Shown: piece after piece, positions 1-7,650 of the stretch | Position numbering within the stretch: position 1 is the stretch's first letter | Layout of the letters: every line of letters starts with the position of its first letter | Assembly: GCF_001952075.1 (NCBI RefSeq) | Contig: NZ_LXYU01000002.1 | Location: forward strand, 372,001-436,000 | Direction: 5' to 3' | Origin: Ditibartonella apis | GTDB lineage: Bacteria > Pseudomonadota > Alphaproteobacteria > Rhizobiales > Rhizobiaceae | Length of the DNA stretch: 64,000 bases | Notes under the pieces: model-generated | What the model was told of the DNA's origin: nothing | The model's database searches: none | The model's input: the letters and a program-made list of their open reading frames with translations, nothing else | Position numbers and translations under genes: made by a program

Positions 1-310
1 CAAAAGGCGTTACCCCCTTTTCAACCCCAAGTACCGTCGCATCCATATCGCGCCAGCTCACAGATGACACCTGATAAACTTCTGTTTGTTTGAGCTTTTG
101 TGAGCCACTCGAACCGAGCGAGACAACAAGGTCGGGCAAGCGATTCTCGTTTTTCATAGCACTTAAAATTTTTGTTGTATTGATTGCGGCCTCAATCGGC
201 CCAACACCGATAATGTGCGGTTTAATGAGCTTTTTGAGGTGCTCGCCATATTCCAGTTCGGTTGCCATCAGAAAAAGAACCGATTTTTCACCCCACATGC
301 TTGACCTCAT
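1..310 (-). CDS. 5'-methylthioadenosine/S-adenosylhomocysteine nucleosidase, 3'-truncated by window edge
   Basis: Reads on the minus strand from ATG at 310 (alternative in-frame ATG at 298) off the left end, so only about 103 N-terminal residues are visible. They contain LMATELEYGEHLKK, HIIGVGPIEAAINTT and a WRDMDAT stretch, which match the phosphorylase-fold MTA/SAH nucleosidases of Rhizobiales. These enzymes cleave the glycosidic bond of methylthioadenosine and SAH, recycling the by-products of SAM-dependent reactions. It starts 8 nt after the stop of rsmB, so the two are probably cotranscribed; an SAH-clearing enzyme beside a SAM-dependent methyltransferase is a sensible pairing. The C-terminal half with the catalytic aspartate is outside the window. 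Confidence 0.72.
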   Translation of the reverse strand, partial: MRSSMWGEKSVLFLMATELEYGEHLKKLIKPHIIGVGPIEAAINTTKILSAMKNENRLPDLVVSLGSSGSQKLKQTEVYQVSSVSWRDMDATVLGVEKGVTPF

Positions 311-318
311 AACTATGT

Positions 319-1602
319 TTAACGTTTTTCAAGGACCGATATAAAAAAGCCGTCCGTATCTGTACTTGCCGGAGATAAAACCAGTCCGTGTTCAGGGAAT
401 ACCGGTCTTGGTGCATCTTTCCCGAAATGTTGCTGCCACAAATTTTTCATGTCGATTTCTTTGAATTGCGAATTTTCCTTGAGAAAAGCCGCTATCTGTT
501 TGTCATTTTCGGAAGAAAGCAACGAGCATGTAATATAAACGAGATGACCGCCGGTTTTAAGATAAGGCAAAGTTGCATTCAAAACGGTTTTCTGTTCTGC
601 AATACGGCGTTCAAGCTGGCCATCTGTCAAGCGCCATTTGGCATCCGGACGGCGGCGCCATGTTCCCGTACCCGTGCAAGGTGCATCAAGCAGCACAATA
701 TCCATTTGCCCTTTTAATGCGTCAAGTTCACTTATATTGACGTGCGGTTGAACATTGCGCACACCGGAGCGGCGAAGACGTTCAAAAATTGGAGCAAGAC
801 GGGCTTTTTCCGCGTCATAACAGTGAATTTGACCACGGTTTTCCATATCCGCCGCCATAGCCAATGTTTTTCCACCAGCGCCGGCACAATAATCAAGCAC
901 TTGCATACCGGCTTTTGCTCCGGCAAGTCTTGCCACGATTTGCGATCCGAGATCCTGCACTTCAAAATAGCCTTTTTGGAAGGCCGGCTCTGCCTGTACA
1001 TTGGGGTGCCGTTTCAATTTCTCGATCGGTGGAATGCGTAAAGCACTGTCGAACCATGAGACCGGTTTGGCACCTGTTCCGGAAAGCTCACGCACAATCT
1101 TTTCGGGTTTTGCCTTCAAGCGGTTCACTCGTAAATCAAGTGGTGGGCGTTTTGCCAATGCGACAGCTTCATCAAGCCAATGAGAGCCGAAAATATCCTG
1201 AAATAGAGGTACACACCATTGCGGCAAATTTCCCCGAATATAATCGGGCGCTTCGTCACTGTTTTTTGTGAGCCACATATTGCGGCTATGTTCACTTAAT
1301 GGTTCCGGTGCAAAACGGTCACCTTCCAGAGCACGATCAAGTTCATCAAGCGAAAGTCCGCCATCTTCCAACAGTGCACCGAATGCCGTGTCATGAGGAT
1401 CATCGCTATCCATACGCCATTCAAGCAAATAACGTCCCCGCAAGGCGTCATAAACAATATTGCCGATTGCAGCCCTATCACCAGCGCCGGCAAATCTATG
1501 TGAAAGCCCCCAATCTTTGAGTGCTTCCGCAGCCGGACGCCGACGCGATTTGATATCCTGCAATACTTCAATTGCCGCCTGAAGGCGCCCACCCAGTCGC
1601 AT
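319..1602 (-). CDS. rsmB: 16S rRNA (cytosine-C5) methyltransferase RsmB/Fmu family
   Basis: 427 residues. An N-terminal NusB-like helical region (roughly 1-140) precedes a SAM-dependent Rossmann methyltransferase domain. Visible motifs are the SAM-binding VLDYCAGAGGKT, the catalytic LLDAPCTGTGTWRRRPD with its PC cysteine, and YITCSLLSSEND with the second, product-releasing TC cysteine. Both cysteines of the m5C two-cysteine mechanism are therefore present. The family methylates C967 of 16S rRNA in the cytoplasm. I chose ATG 1602 (MRLGGRLQ) over an upstream GTG at 1635 because homologues begin there; the Shine-Dalgarno site is weak at both. The nucleosidase gene follows after 8 nt. Confidence 0.9.
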   Translation of the reverse strand: MRLGGRLQAAIEVLQDIKSRRRPAAEALKDWGLSHRFAGAGDRAAIGNIVYDALRGRYLLEWRMDSDDPHDTAFGALLEDGGLSLDELDRALEGDRFAPEPLSEHSRNMWLTKNSDEAPDYIRGNLPQWCVPLFQDIFGSHWLDEAVALAKRPPLDLRVNRLKAKPEKIVRELSGTGAKPVSWFDSALRIPPIEKLKRHPNVQAEPAFQKGYFEVQDLGSQIVARLAGAKAGMQVLDYCAGAGGKTLAMAADMENRGQIHCYDAEKARLAPIFERLRRSGVRNVQPHVNISELDALKGQMDIVLLDAPCTGTGTWRRRPDAKWRLTDGQLERRIAEQKTVLNATLPYLKTGGHLVYITCSLLSSENDKQIAAFLKENSQFKEIDMKNLWQQHFGKDAPRPVFPEHGLVLSPASTDTDGFFISVLEKR

Positions 1603-1866
1603 AGTTTTTTCAATTCCTGCTTGATGTTCCAGCACAGGGAATAAACGAATTTATTAAAAAGGAAAACCGTTCATGAAAAAAAAGATGATGTTGATAGCTT
1701 TATTTATATCACACGTTAGAAAAACGGGATCCGGCAGCTTTGTGGAATAGAAAAATAGCAGGGCTTGACCAGCCCGGACTTAAGCACACAAAAAATGTCC
1801 AACATTGATAAGGATTTTTCCAACGGAATATGTTGAAAAATTGCGCGATCATAGGGTGCCTTGAAT

Positions 1867-2322
1867 TCAGGCCTTTTCAATAGTGAAAACACCGTTTTCG
1901 AAGGCAACGATTTTGACTTCAGTGCCTTCAGAAAGATCGGGCCCTTTGATACGCCATATCGTGTCATCTATGCGTATGCGCCCTTTGCCATCATGAACAG
2001 GTTCCTCAAGAACAACTATTTTTCCGATAATCTGGTCGGTTCTCCTGTTTAATAATGGCTCGTCCGTTTCACGGTCGCGGCGAAAAAAATTACGACCTAT
2101 CAACACCATGATGATGGAAAATATCAGGAAAAAAATGACTTCAACTTCCCAGAAAGCGATCCATGGCAAGTTATAAAAAAGCAAAGAAACAAGTGCCGTT
2201 AAAAGAGCACCCAGACCGAACCAGACGAAAAATACGCCCGGAAAAACGAGTTCAAGAAGGAGAAGGATAAATCCTAACACAACCCAGTTCCATGCTCCCA
2301 AGGCCATCAATAAATCAAACAT
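1867..2322 (-). CDS. NfeD-family membrane protein
   Basis: 151 residues from ATG 2322, preceded by an AGAGGG ribosome-binding site. Three or so hydrophobic segments occupy the first 90 residues (WNWVVLGFILLLLELVFPG, then two more), followed by a soluble C-terminal OB-fold region with GRIRIDDTIWRIKGPDL and a GTEVKIVAFENGVFTIEK ending, the hallmark of short NfeD proteins. These are inner-membrane partners of stomatin/SPFH proteins in membrane microdomain organisation and quality control. The SPFH gene lies 209 nt upstream on the same strand, the usual pairing. Exact biochemical role unknown. Confidence 0.85.
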   Translation of the reverse strand: MFDLLMALGAWNWVVLGFILLLLELVFPGVFFVWFGLGALLTALVSLLFYNLPWIAFWEVEVIFFLIFSIIMVLIGRNFFRRDRETDEPLLNRRTDQIIGKIVVLEEPVHDGKGRIRIDDTIWRIKGPDLSEGTEVKIVAFENGVFTIEKA

Positions 2323-2531
2323 CCTTGTTCCCTCTGAACACCAGCTTTTAACGCTCACTTTTTGAAGTATCACTCACCATATGAAGCTTGGCAGTTTGTT
2401 TAAAAATTCAACCTGTTACAAGCGACGAAGTTTCTTAGGGATTTTACCATATGCCAACTGGTTAAAACCGCTTTTCAAATCCGCATATAACAACCACGAC
2501 AGAAACATCGTCTCCGGTTCTGCTTGCAACT

Positions 2532-3461
2532 TTATTTTTTCTGTTGTGAGGAACCGAAAACTTCTTTTGCAATGGCACCGATACCACCAAGAGAGCCGAT
2601 GAGTGACGAAGCTTCCATTGGCATCAAAACCACCTTCTGGTTGTTTGCTGTCCCGATAGAAGCAAGGGCATCGGTATATTTCTGTGCAACAAAATAGTTG
2701 ATTGCCTGTACATTTCCCTTGGCAATGGCTTCGGACAAAACCAATGTTGCTTTTGCCTCGGCTTCTGCCAGACGCTCACGCGCTTCCGCCTGCCGATAAG
2801 CGGCCTCACGCTTGCCCTCTGCTTCCAAAATCTGTGCCTGTTTAAAACCTTCAGCCCGCAAAATATTGGCGTTACGGTCACCCTCGGCTTCAAGAACTTG
2901 TGCGCGTTTGTCGCGTTCGGCTTTCATCTGCCGCCCCATAGCATCAACCAGATCACGCGGCGGCTGGATATCTTTTATTTCGATACGAGTCATCTTCAAG
3001 CCCCATGGATGGGCAGCTTCATCAACCACATGCAAAAGCTTTTCATTGATCGTGTTGCGGTTGGATAAAAGCTCGTCAAGATCCATTGAGCCGACAACGG
3101 TACGAATATTCGTCATGTTGAGGTTTAGCACCGCATAATTCAAATCCGATACCTGATAGGCAGATTGGGCAGCATTCAGCACCTGAAAAAATGCTACTGC
3201 ATCAACCGAAACAGTTGCATTATCGCGCGTAATCACTTCCTGAGTGGGAATATCAAGCACTTGCTCTTTCATATTGATACGTGCACCAACGCGGTCAAAA
3301 AACGGAACGATCAGATTAAGTCCCGGCATCAAGGTTTTTGTATAACGGCCGAAACGTTCGATTGTATATTGATAGCCTTGGGGAACCTGTTTAATTCCGG
3401 CAAACAATGTTGCAACAACCAACAAGACCAACAACAGTAAAGCGATATTAAAACCGACCAC
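2532..3461 (-). CDS. qmcA: SPFH/stomatin-like membrane protein (QmcA family)
   Basis: 309 residues. One N-terminal membrane anchor (residues 4-22), then the SPFH/band-7 domain beginning KQVPQGYQYTIERFGRY, with PGLNLIVPFFD and a central VVGSMDLDELLSNRNTIN, as in E. coli QmcA (YbbK) and paraslipins. The region about 170-235 is a charged Ala/Glu-rich coiled coil (AERDKRAQVLEAEGDR and following) that drives oligomerisation. Such proteins form large rings on the inner membrane and modulate proteases such as FtsH. NfeD downstream on the same strand supports the assignment. Confidence 0.87.
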   Translation of the reverse strand: MVGFNIALLLLVLLVVATLFAGIKQVPQGYQYTIERFGRYTKTLMPGLNLIVPFFDRVGARINMKEQVLDIPTQEVITRDNATVSVDAVAFFQVLNAAQSAYQVSDLNYAVLNLNMTNIRTVVGSMDLDELLSNRNTINEKLLHVVDEAAHPWGLKMTRIEIKDIQPPRDLVDAMGRQMKAERDKRAQVLEAEGDRNANILRAEGFKQAQILEAEGKREAAYRQAEARERLAEAEAKATLVLSEAIAKGNVQAINYFVAQKYTDALASIGTANNQKVVLMPMEASSLIGSLGGIGAIAKEVFGSSQQKK

Positions 3462-3523
3462 ATTCCTCTCCTTGGGTAAATCTTAAGAATAGTGGCGGTA
3501 TCGTTGCAGTTTTACCTGATCAA

Positions 3524-3558
3524 GGAAAGCTGCAAACAGCAGTGCTAGCCAGCTTTCC
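3524..3558. other. Hairpin between hemH and the SPFH gene
   Basis: GGAAAGCTG (3524-3532) pairs perfectly with CAGCTTTCC (3550-3558). It sits in the 142-nt gap between the hemH stop and the SPFH start. There is no T-run on either side, so it is not a classical intrinsic terminator; it may be a processing or attenuation element. Confidence 0.3.
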
Positions 3559-3603
3559 CCCGTTTAATGATCAATGCAAGTGTTTCAAAATGTCAGCAAT
3601 ACT

Positions 3604-4599
3604 TCAAATCCACCCCTGAAGTTCTCTTCGTACAAGATGGGCAATGACTTTCATGCCGTCTTCACTGTCGTTAAGACAAGGAATATGGACAAAATTCACT
3701 CCGCCATTTTCTTTGAAAGTCTTTTGCGCTTCGTGACCCATTTCATCAACGGTTTCCAGACAATCAACGACAAATCCCGGATTGAAGACTGCGATAGACT
3801 TGACACCTTCTTTCGCCAGTTTTTCAACGGTCGCGGCTGTATAAGGCTGCAACCATTCCTCAGGTCCGAAGCGTGATTGGAATGACATAATGAGCTTGTT
3901 CTCATCCATCCCAAGCCGTTTACGCAAAGCTTCCGTTGTACGCACACACTCTTCCGGATAGGGATCGCCGCGTTTTGCGTAGGATTGCGGGATGCCGTGA
4001 TAGGATGCAATGATCTTTTCCGGAACAAATTCAAGTGTCTTCAAGTGCGTTTCGACAGAATGGGCAAGTGCATCAATATAAACCGGATCATCGCTATAGG
4101 GCGGAACAGAGCGTATAGCCGGTTGATAACGACGTTTCTCAAGGCTTGCAAAAACCGCGTCGAGCACGGTTGCCGTTGTTGTGGCAGAATATTGGGGGTA
4201 AAGCGGGAAAAACAGAACTTTTTCGCACCCCTTCTCGATCATAGTGCCGAGCACTTCATCAATCGAAGGCTTGCCATAGCGCATAGCCCAATAGACGTCG
4301 ACATTCGGTTCATTAAGAAGTGGACCGAGCTTTTCAGCCTGAGCACGCGTATAAGTGCGCAAAGGCGACTCATTCAATTCATAATTCCAGATACGCTTAT
4401 AAAGTGCACCAGACTTTTTCGGACGTACGTTGAGAACTATTCCATAAAGAATCGGGTACCATAAAATGCGTGGCCATTCTATTACCCGTCGATCAGACAA
4501 AAATTCACGCAAATATTTGCGTACATTTGTTGAATCGGTACCTTCCGGCGTCCCAAGATTAATCAGGAGGACGCCAACTTTACTTTTTTTATTTTCCAT
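3604..4599 (-). CDS. hemH: Ferrochelatase
   Basis: 331 residues, normal for a bacterial ferrochelatase. It inserts Fe2+ into protoporphyrin IX in the last step of protohaem synthesis. Visible landmarks: VGVLLINLGTPEG at the N-terminus, FFPLYPQYSATTTATV, SYHGIPQSYAKRGDPY with the conserved metal-handling histidine, FQSRFGPEEWLQPYT, and the C-terminal NPGFVVDCLETVDEMGHEA with the acidic residue cluster. It lies 33 nt downstream of omp10 on the same strand and may share its transcript. Haem made here would serve catalase KatA, encoded in the same window. Confidence 0.95.
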   Translation of the reverse strand: MENKKSKVGVLLINLGTPEGTDSTNVRKYLREFLSDRRVIEWPRILWYPILYGIVLNVRPKKSGALYKRIWNYELNESPLRTYTRAQAEKLGPLLNEPNVDVYWAMRYGKPSIDEVLGTMIEKGCEKVLFFPLYPQYSATTTATVLDAVFASLEKRRYQPAIRSVPPYSDDPVYIDALAHSVETHLKTLEFVPEKIIASYHGIPQSYAKRGDPYPEECVRTTEALRKRLGMDENKLIMSFQSRFGPEEWLQPYTAATVEKLAKEGVKSIAVFNPGFVVDCLETVDEMGHEAQKTFKENGGVNFVHIPCLNDSEDGMKVIAHLVRRELQGWI

Positions 4600-4632
4600 T
4601 AAATCTCAATCTGTAAATTCTGTATTACTAGC

Positions 4633-5007
4633 CTAAATTTTTCTATTAAGCGAGAATTGCGAACCGTTACTTGATGTACACAAGAGTTGCATCGTGCTGT
4701 TCGAAACCGCGCAGTTAACGCGGGAAACTGTGCCGCGGACAATCGAGCGCATTTCGATTTCTACAAGTTGCGGATTGCGGAAGCGGTAATTTCCTTCAGA
4801 AAGCTTTTCTTTTGTATCGGAAGAACGAGTCTCGAAAATACCGTTTCTGAACGATGATACGATACCGTTTTTATCAACCCATTGGCCATCTATTCCGGTA
4901 GGAATGTTCTGCACCGAAGGGCGCTGACCGTAATTTTGTGAAAGATTACAAGCTGAAAGGGCAAATGCCATTGCAGTGAGACAAAGAGTGGGCGCAATAC
5001 GTTTCAT
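4633..5007 (-). CDS. omp10: Omp10-type outer-membrane lipoprotein
   Basis: 124 residues. A lipoprotein signal peptide ends in the lipobox LSAC (cysteine about residue 20), so the mature protein should be lipidated and carried to the outer membrane. The mature part (GIDGQWVDKNGIVSSFRNG, FETRSSDTKEKLSEGNYRF, EIEMRSIVRGTVSRVNC) closely matches my memory of Brucella Omp10, a surface-exposed minor lipoprotein, including the conserved internal cysteines. It is divergent from the regulator at 5261 and directly upstream of hemH. Function in the family is poorly defined; in Brucella it is an antigen with a role in fitness. Confidence 0.85.
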   Translation of the reverse strand: MKRIAPTLCLTAMAFALSACNLSQNYGQRPSVQNIPTGIDGQWVDKNGIVSSFRNGIFETRSSDTKEKLSEGNYRFRNPQLVEIEMRSIVRGTVSRVNCAVSNSTMQLLCTSSNGSQFSLNRKI

Positions 5008-5260
5008 CTGGTTTGCTCCAATAAACCGCGACCAAGCGGAAAAACAACAACTGAAAAAAGCTGTAACAACATGTTATGGTTCTATCAATATGTCGGTTTT
5101 GATGGAAATCAACGGAAAACCATTTTTTTTGAAAAAAATTCTCTTTTCTGTTGCATGTAATCACCAGATTGATAGTAGTTTTCCGCTTGCGGGGCAAACG
5201 AGGTATACCTATGTTTTGCAACCAAACTCCTATCCATGCGTTTTCGTCATCACAAAGGAG
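5008..5260. promoter_or_regulatory. Divergent control region of omp10 and the degenerate NtrC-like regulator
   Basis: About 250 nt between divergent starts. AAAGGAG at 5254-5260 is the ribosome-binding site of the plus-strand gene. I cannot assign a convincing promoter hexamer pair. The plus frame stays open through this stretch, but the translation does not look like protein. Confidence 0.35.
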
Positions 5261-6676
5261 ATGATGAAAGCAATGATGGGTCCTATACTAGTAGCAGCCG
5301 AAGACTATGGTAAACGAGCCAACACTTCTTCCATACTTCGCGCCCTCGGTTATCGTGTAATTGAAGCGGAAAACGGACTGCGCACACTTGATCTGTTGCG
5401 TAGACGCCGTAACATTTCATTTGCATTGGTCGATTTGATGATGAGTGACCTTGGCGGAACCGATCTCATTTCTACAATTCGGGTTACCGGATTTGCCGCA
5501 CCACTCGTTGTTATGTCGGATGTCGAGAATGAAGAGCTTCTTCAGAAAAGTCTGAAAGCTGGCGCTGTCGATTATCTCGTTTATCCAATTACATCGCTCA
5601 GACTGAGTGTGACACTGGGCAATCTGTCGATCAATAATACCTATGAGCGCGAAGTGCATTACATTCGTCGCCAGCAGGAAAATCATTTGCGATTTTCGGA
5701 TCTTTACGCAAACAGTGAAGCGATGAAAGAGCCTTTCGAGCAGGCAAAGCAAGCTGCTTTGTCAACCAAAAATCTTCTCATCGAAGGTGAAAAGGGAACC
5801 GGAAGAGAAACACTTGCCCGCGTTATTCACCATGAAAGTCCTTATGCAACGGGCAAATTTGTTCGCATCCAATGCGTGCCGATTTCCGATCCTGCTCAAG
5901 ATAGTAAAAAGTGGGAGACAAAAATTCTGCCACACATCCATTCGATTGATCATGGGACAATTTGTCTTTGCGAAATAGACCGTCTGGAAATCAATCAGCA
6001 GAAACGGTGGATCGATTTCCTGAAACAGCGCAAGGAAGTGGAAAAAGACAGCGAACCCAAGTTCCGTCTGACGGTTATTTCGACGTCCCGTCTGCAAGGG
6101 TTGGTGGAAGACGGTCTGTTTTTGAAGGAGTTTTATGATCTCTTGCGAGAGTGTCACGTTATCGTGCCTCCTCTTCGTGAGCGGCGTGATGATTTTTCCG
6201 ATATTGCCCAGCGCGCTATCGAACATATTGTTGTTGAAAGTGGTCAACCGCATGTGCATGGCGTAGCAGGTTCGGCATTGTCACTTTTGCTGCAACATGA
6301 TTGGCCAGGAAATGTTGGTGAATTGGAGAATGTGCTCTTTCGCGCAGTCCTGTTAAGTCAGGGGCCATTATTGACAATCCGTGATTTTCCGCAACTTACG
6401 GGAAATCAGGTCACGGATTTCAGAAGTAATGTGCCAATTGATACAGCCGAAAAAAATAGCCGTTATAGTATCCAGCTTATTGATGATAACGGGCAAATCC
6501 GTGCTTATAACGAACTCGAACGTGAAATTATAGAACGCACAGTTCACCATTATCGTGGTCGGATGAGTGAGGCAGCCCGGCGTCTCGGCATTGGTCGTTC
6601 AACTCTTTATCGGAAACTCGACGAATACCACGCCGAAAACCAGAAGGGGTCAGAAGCACTGCGTCGTGCCAGCTGA
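5261..6676 (+). CDS. Response-regulator/Fis-type regulator with degenerate sigma54-activator AAA+ domain
   Basis: About 471 residues. The reading frame is open much further upstream, but AAAGGAG abuts a cluster of ATGs (5261, 5264, 5273, 5276), so the start is in that cluster. N-terminal receiver-like domain (about 6-120) with ALVDLMMSDLGG around the phospho-acceptor aspartate. A middle region (about 150-370) aligns to NtrC-type AAA+ but is broken at every catalytic site: Walker A is GEKGTGRE (Lys to Arg), Walker B is ICLCEIDRL (Asp to Cys), the GAFTGA loop segment is missing, and the arginine-finger stretch is GLFLKEFYDLL. The C-terminal Fis-type helix-turn-helix (SEAARRLGIGRSTLYRKL) is intact. 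Likely a DNA-binding regulator that cannot remodel sigma54 holoenzyme. No sensor kinase is adjacent. Confidence 0.8.
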   Translation: MMKAMMGPILVAAEDYGKRANTSSILRALGYRVIEAENGLRTLDLLRRRRNISFALVDLMMSDLGGTDLISTIRVTGFAAPLVVMSDVENEELLQKSLKAGAVDYLVYPITSLRLSVTLGNLSINNTYEREVHYIRRQQENHLRFSDLYANSEAMKEPFEQAKQAALSTKNLLIEGEKGTGRETLARVIHHESPYATGKFVRIQCVPISDPAQDSKKWETKILPHIHSIDHGTICLCEIDRLEINQQKRWIDFLKQRKEVEKDSEPKFRLTVISTSRLQGLVEDGLFLKEFYDLLRECHVIVPPLRERRDDFSDIAQRAIEHIVVESGQPHVHGVAGSALSLLLQHDWPGNVGELENVLFRAVLLSQGPLLTIRDFPQLTGNQVTDFRSNVPIDTAEKNSRYSIQLIDDNGQIRAYNELEREIIERTVHHYRGRMSEAARRLGIGRSTLYRKLDEYHAENQKGSEALRRAS

Positions 6677-6735
6677 ACGGGGCACGAAAGTCGTGTTGAT
6701 CGATAGATCCTACGGCCTCACTTATAATCTATCTG

Positions 6736-6771
6736 TATGGCGGCAGTTGATTGACTGTCGCCATATTTTTT
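6736..6771 (+). terminator. Intrinsic terminator after the NtrC-like regulator
   Basis: ATGGCGGCAG (6737-6746) pairs with CTGTCGCCAT (6755-6764) with one mismatch, followed by a TTTTTT run (6766-6771). Confidence 0.75.
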
Positions 6772-7650
6772 CTGTCCAGTTATCTTAATGAAAAGCCAAT
6801 AGATATCTCTATCCGGTTCAAACTAAGTATTAAGTAGAGCAAGTTGCAGGCTTTTAGTGCCCACACATGAGAAAAAACTGTTTCTCTGACAAACGAAGCA
6901 GTTCGCCAGTTCCATAGTTCTTTCATTGACTGAAAAAAACGAATTGCATCCTGCATTCGACAAACAAAATAAATTTTGAAGAAAGTCTACACGGCCTTTT
7001 AATTGATAGTCGGCCTCAATTTCTCATTTTATTGCGAAGTGCCGATTTTTATCGCGAATATAAAAAAACATAGGTAATCCAGCTGATCGGATCATTTTTT
7101 AACAATGAAGAAATCCTGAAGAATTTAAAAAGTCGAAATTCGGAAAATATAAAATCGGATGGTCTGAAATTTCTTATTCATCTATTTTTATCATCTGCAA
7201 AATTCCAAACCCCTTTTTACTCACGGCGCGTAGTGTTTGGCCTTTTTTTTAAGAAAAATTCGTTTTGACCACGAAATTCTCCTGCTATTAGCTAACCGGA
7301 TAAAAGACAATGAAGCTTTATCCGAATTCTGTTGAAAATTCTTCGCCCTGTCAAAAACAAGTCTGTCAACGTGTGCAAGACTTGTTTTCAGCCTATTCAA
7401 TCCCAATATTCAACTTGAAGCGGCAAGATGCTGCGCAGGAATATGTCAATAAAAAGAAAAAATTAACCATCGTAACAAAATGTTACTGAATTTTTGATAT
7501 TTGTTCTCTTCTGTGGCATTTTTGCCATGGTATAGTCGTATTTGATCAGCATCATTGTTTGCTGGATCACATATAAAGCTGCTGTTAACCATTCTGGGTT
7601 AGGCTTTGCTAACTATAAAGCCGATTTCAGATGGTCGGGGAGCGAGTTAA
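6772..7650. other. Long AT-rich intergenic region
   Basis: Nearly 880 nt without a credible gene. It holds the small-RNA candidate described at 7297-7390 and, near the downstream gene, small hairpins (TGGCATTTTTGCCA around 7514; GTTAACC...GGGTTAG around 7583) that could be part of the 5' leader of the DUF882 gene. The first 480 nt show nothing I can interpret. Confidence 0.5.
7297..7390 (+). ncRNA. Candidate small RNA with two hairpins
   Basis: An extended -10 element (TG-C-TATTAG, 7283-7291) with TTGACC 15 nt before it (7265-7270) would start transcription near 7297. The predicted transcript begins with CGGATAAA...TTTATCCG (8-bp stem, about 7297-7324) and ends with a perfect 11-bp hairpin, AAAACAAGTCT (7354-7364) with AGACTTGTTTT (7378-7388), whose final T-run makes it terminator-like. 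The terminal hairpin also carries a T-run in the opposite direction, so strand is not certain. No coding potential seen. No family recognised. Confidence 0.4.

Noticed and set aside
1716-1967. Minus-strand frame downstream of nfeD
   Set aside because: Overlaps the nfeD C-terminus in another frame and lacks start signals.
4976-5260. N-terminal extension of the NtrC-like regulator
   Set aside because: The frame is open, but translation is not protein-like, overlaps the omp10 start on the other strand, and AAAGGAG sits immediately before the ATG cluster at 5261.
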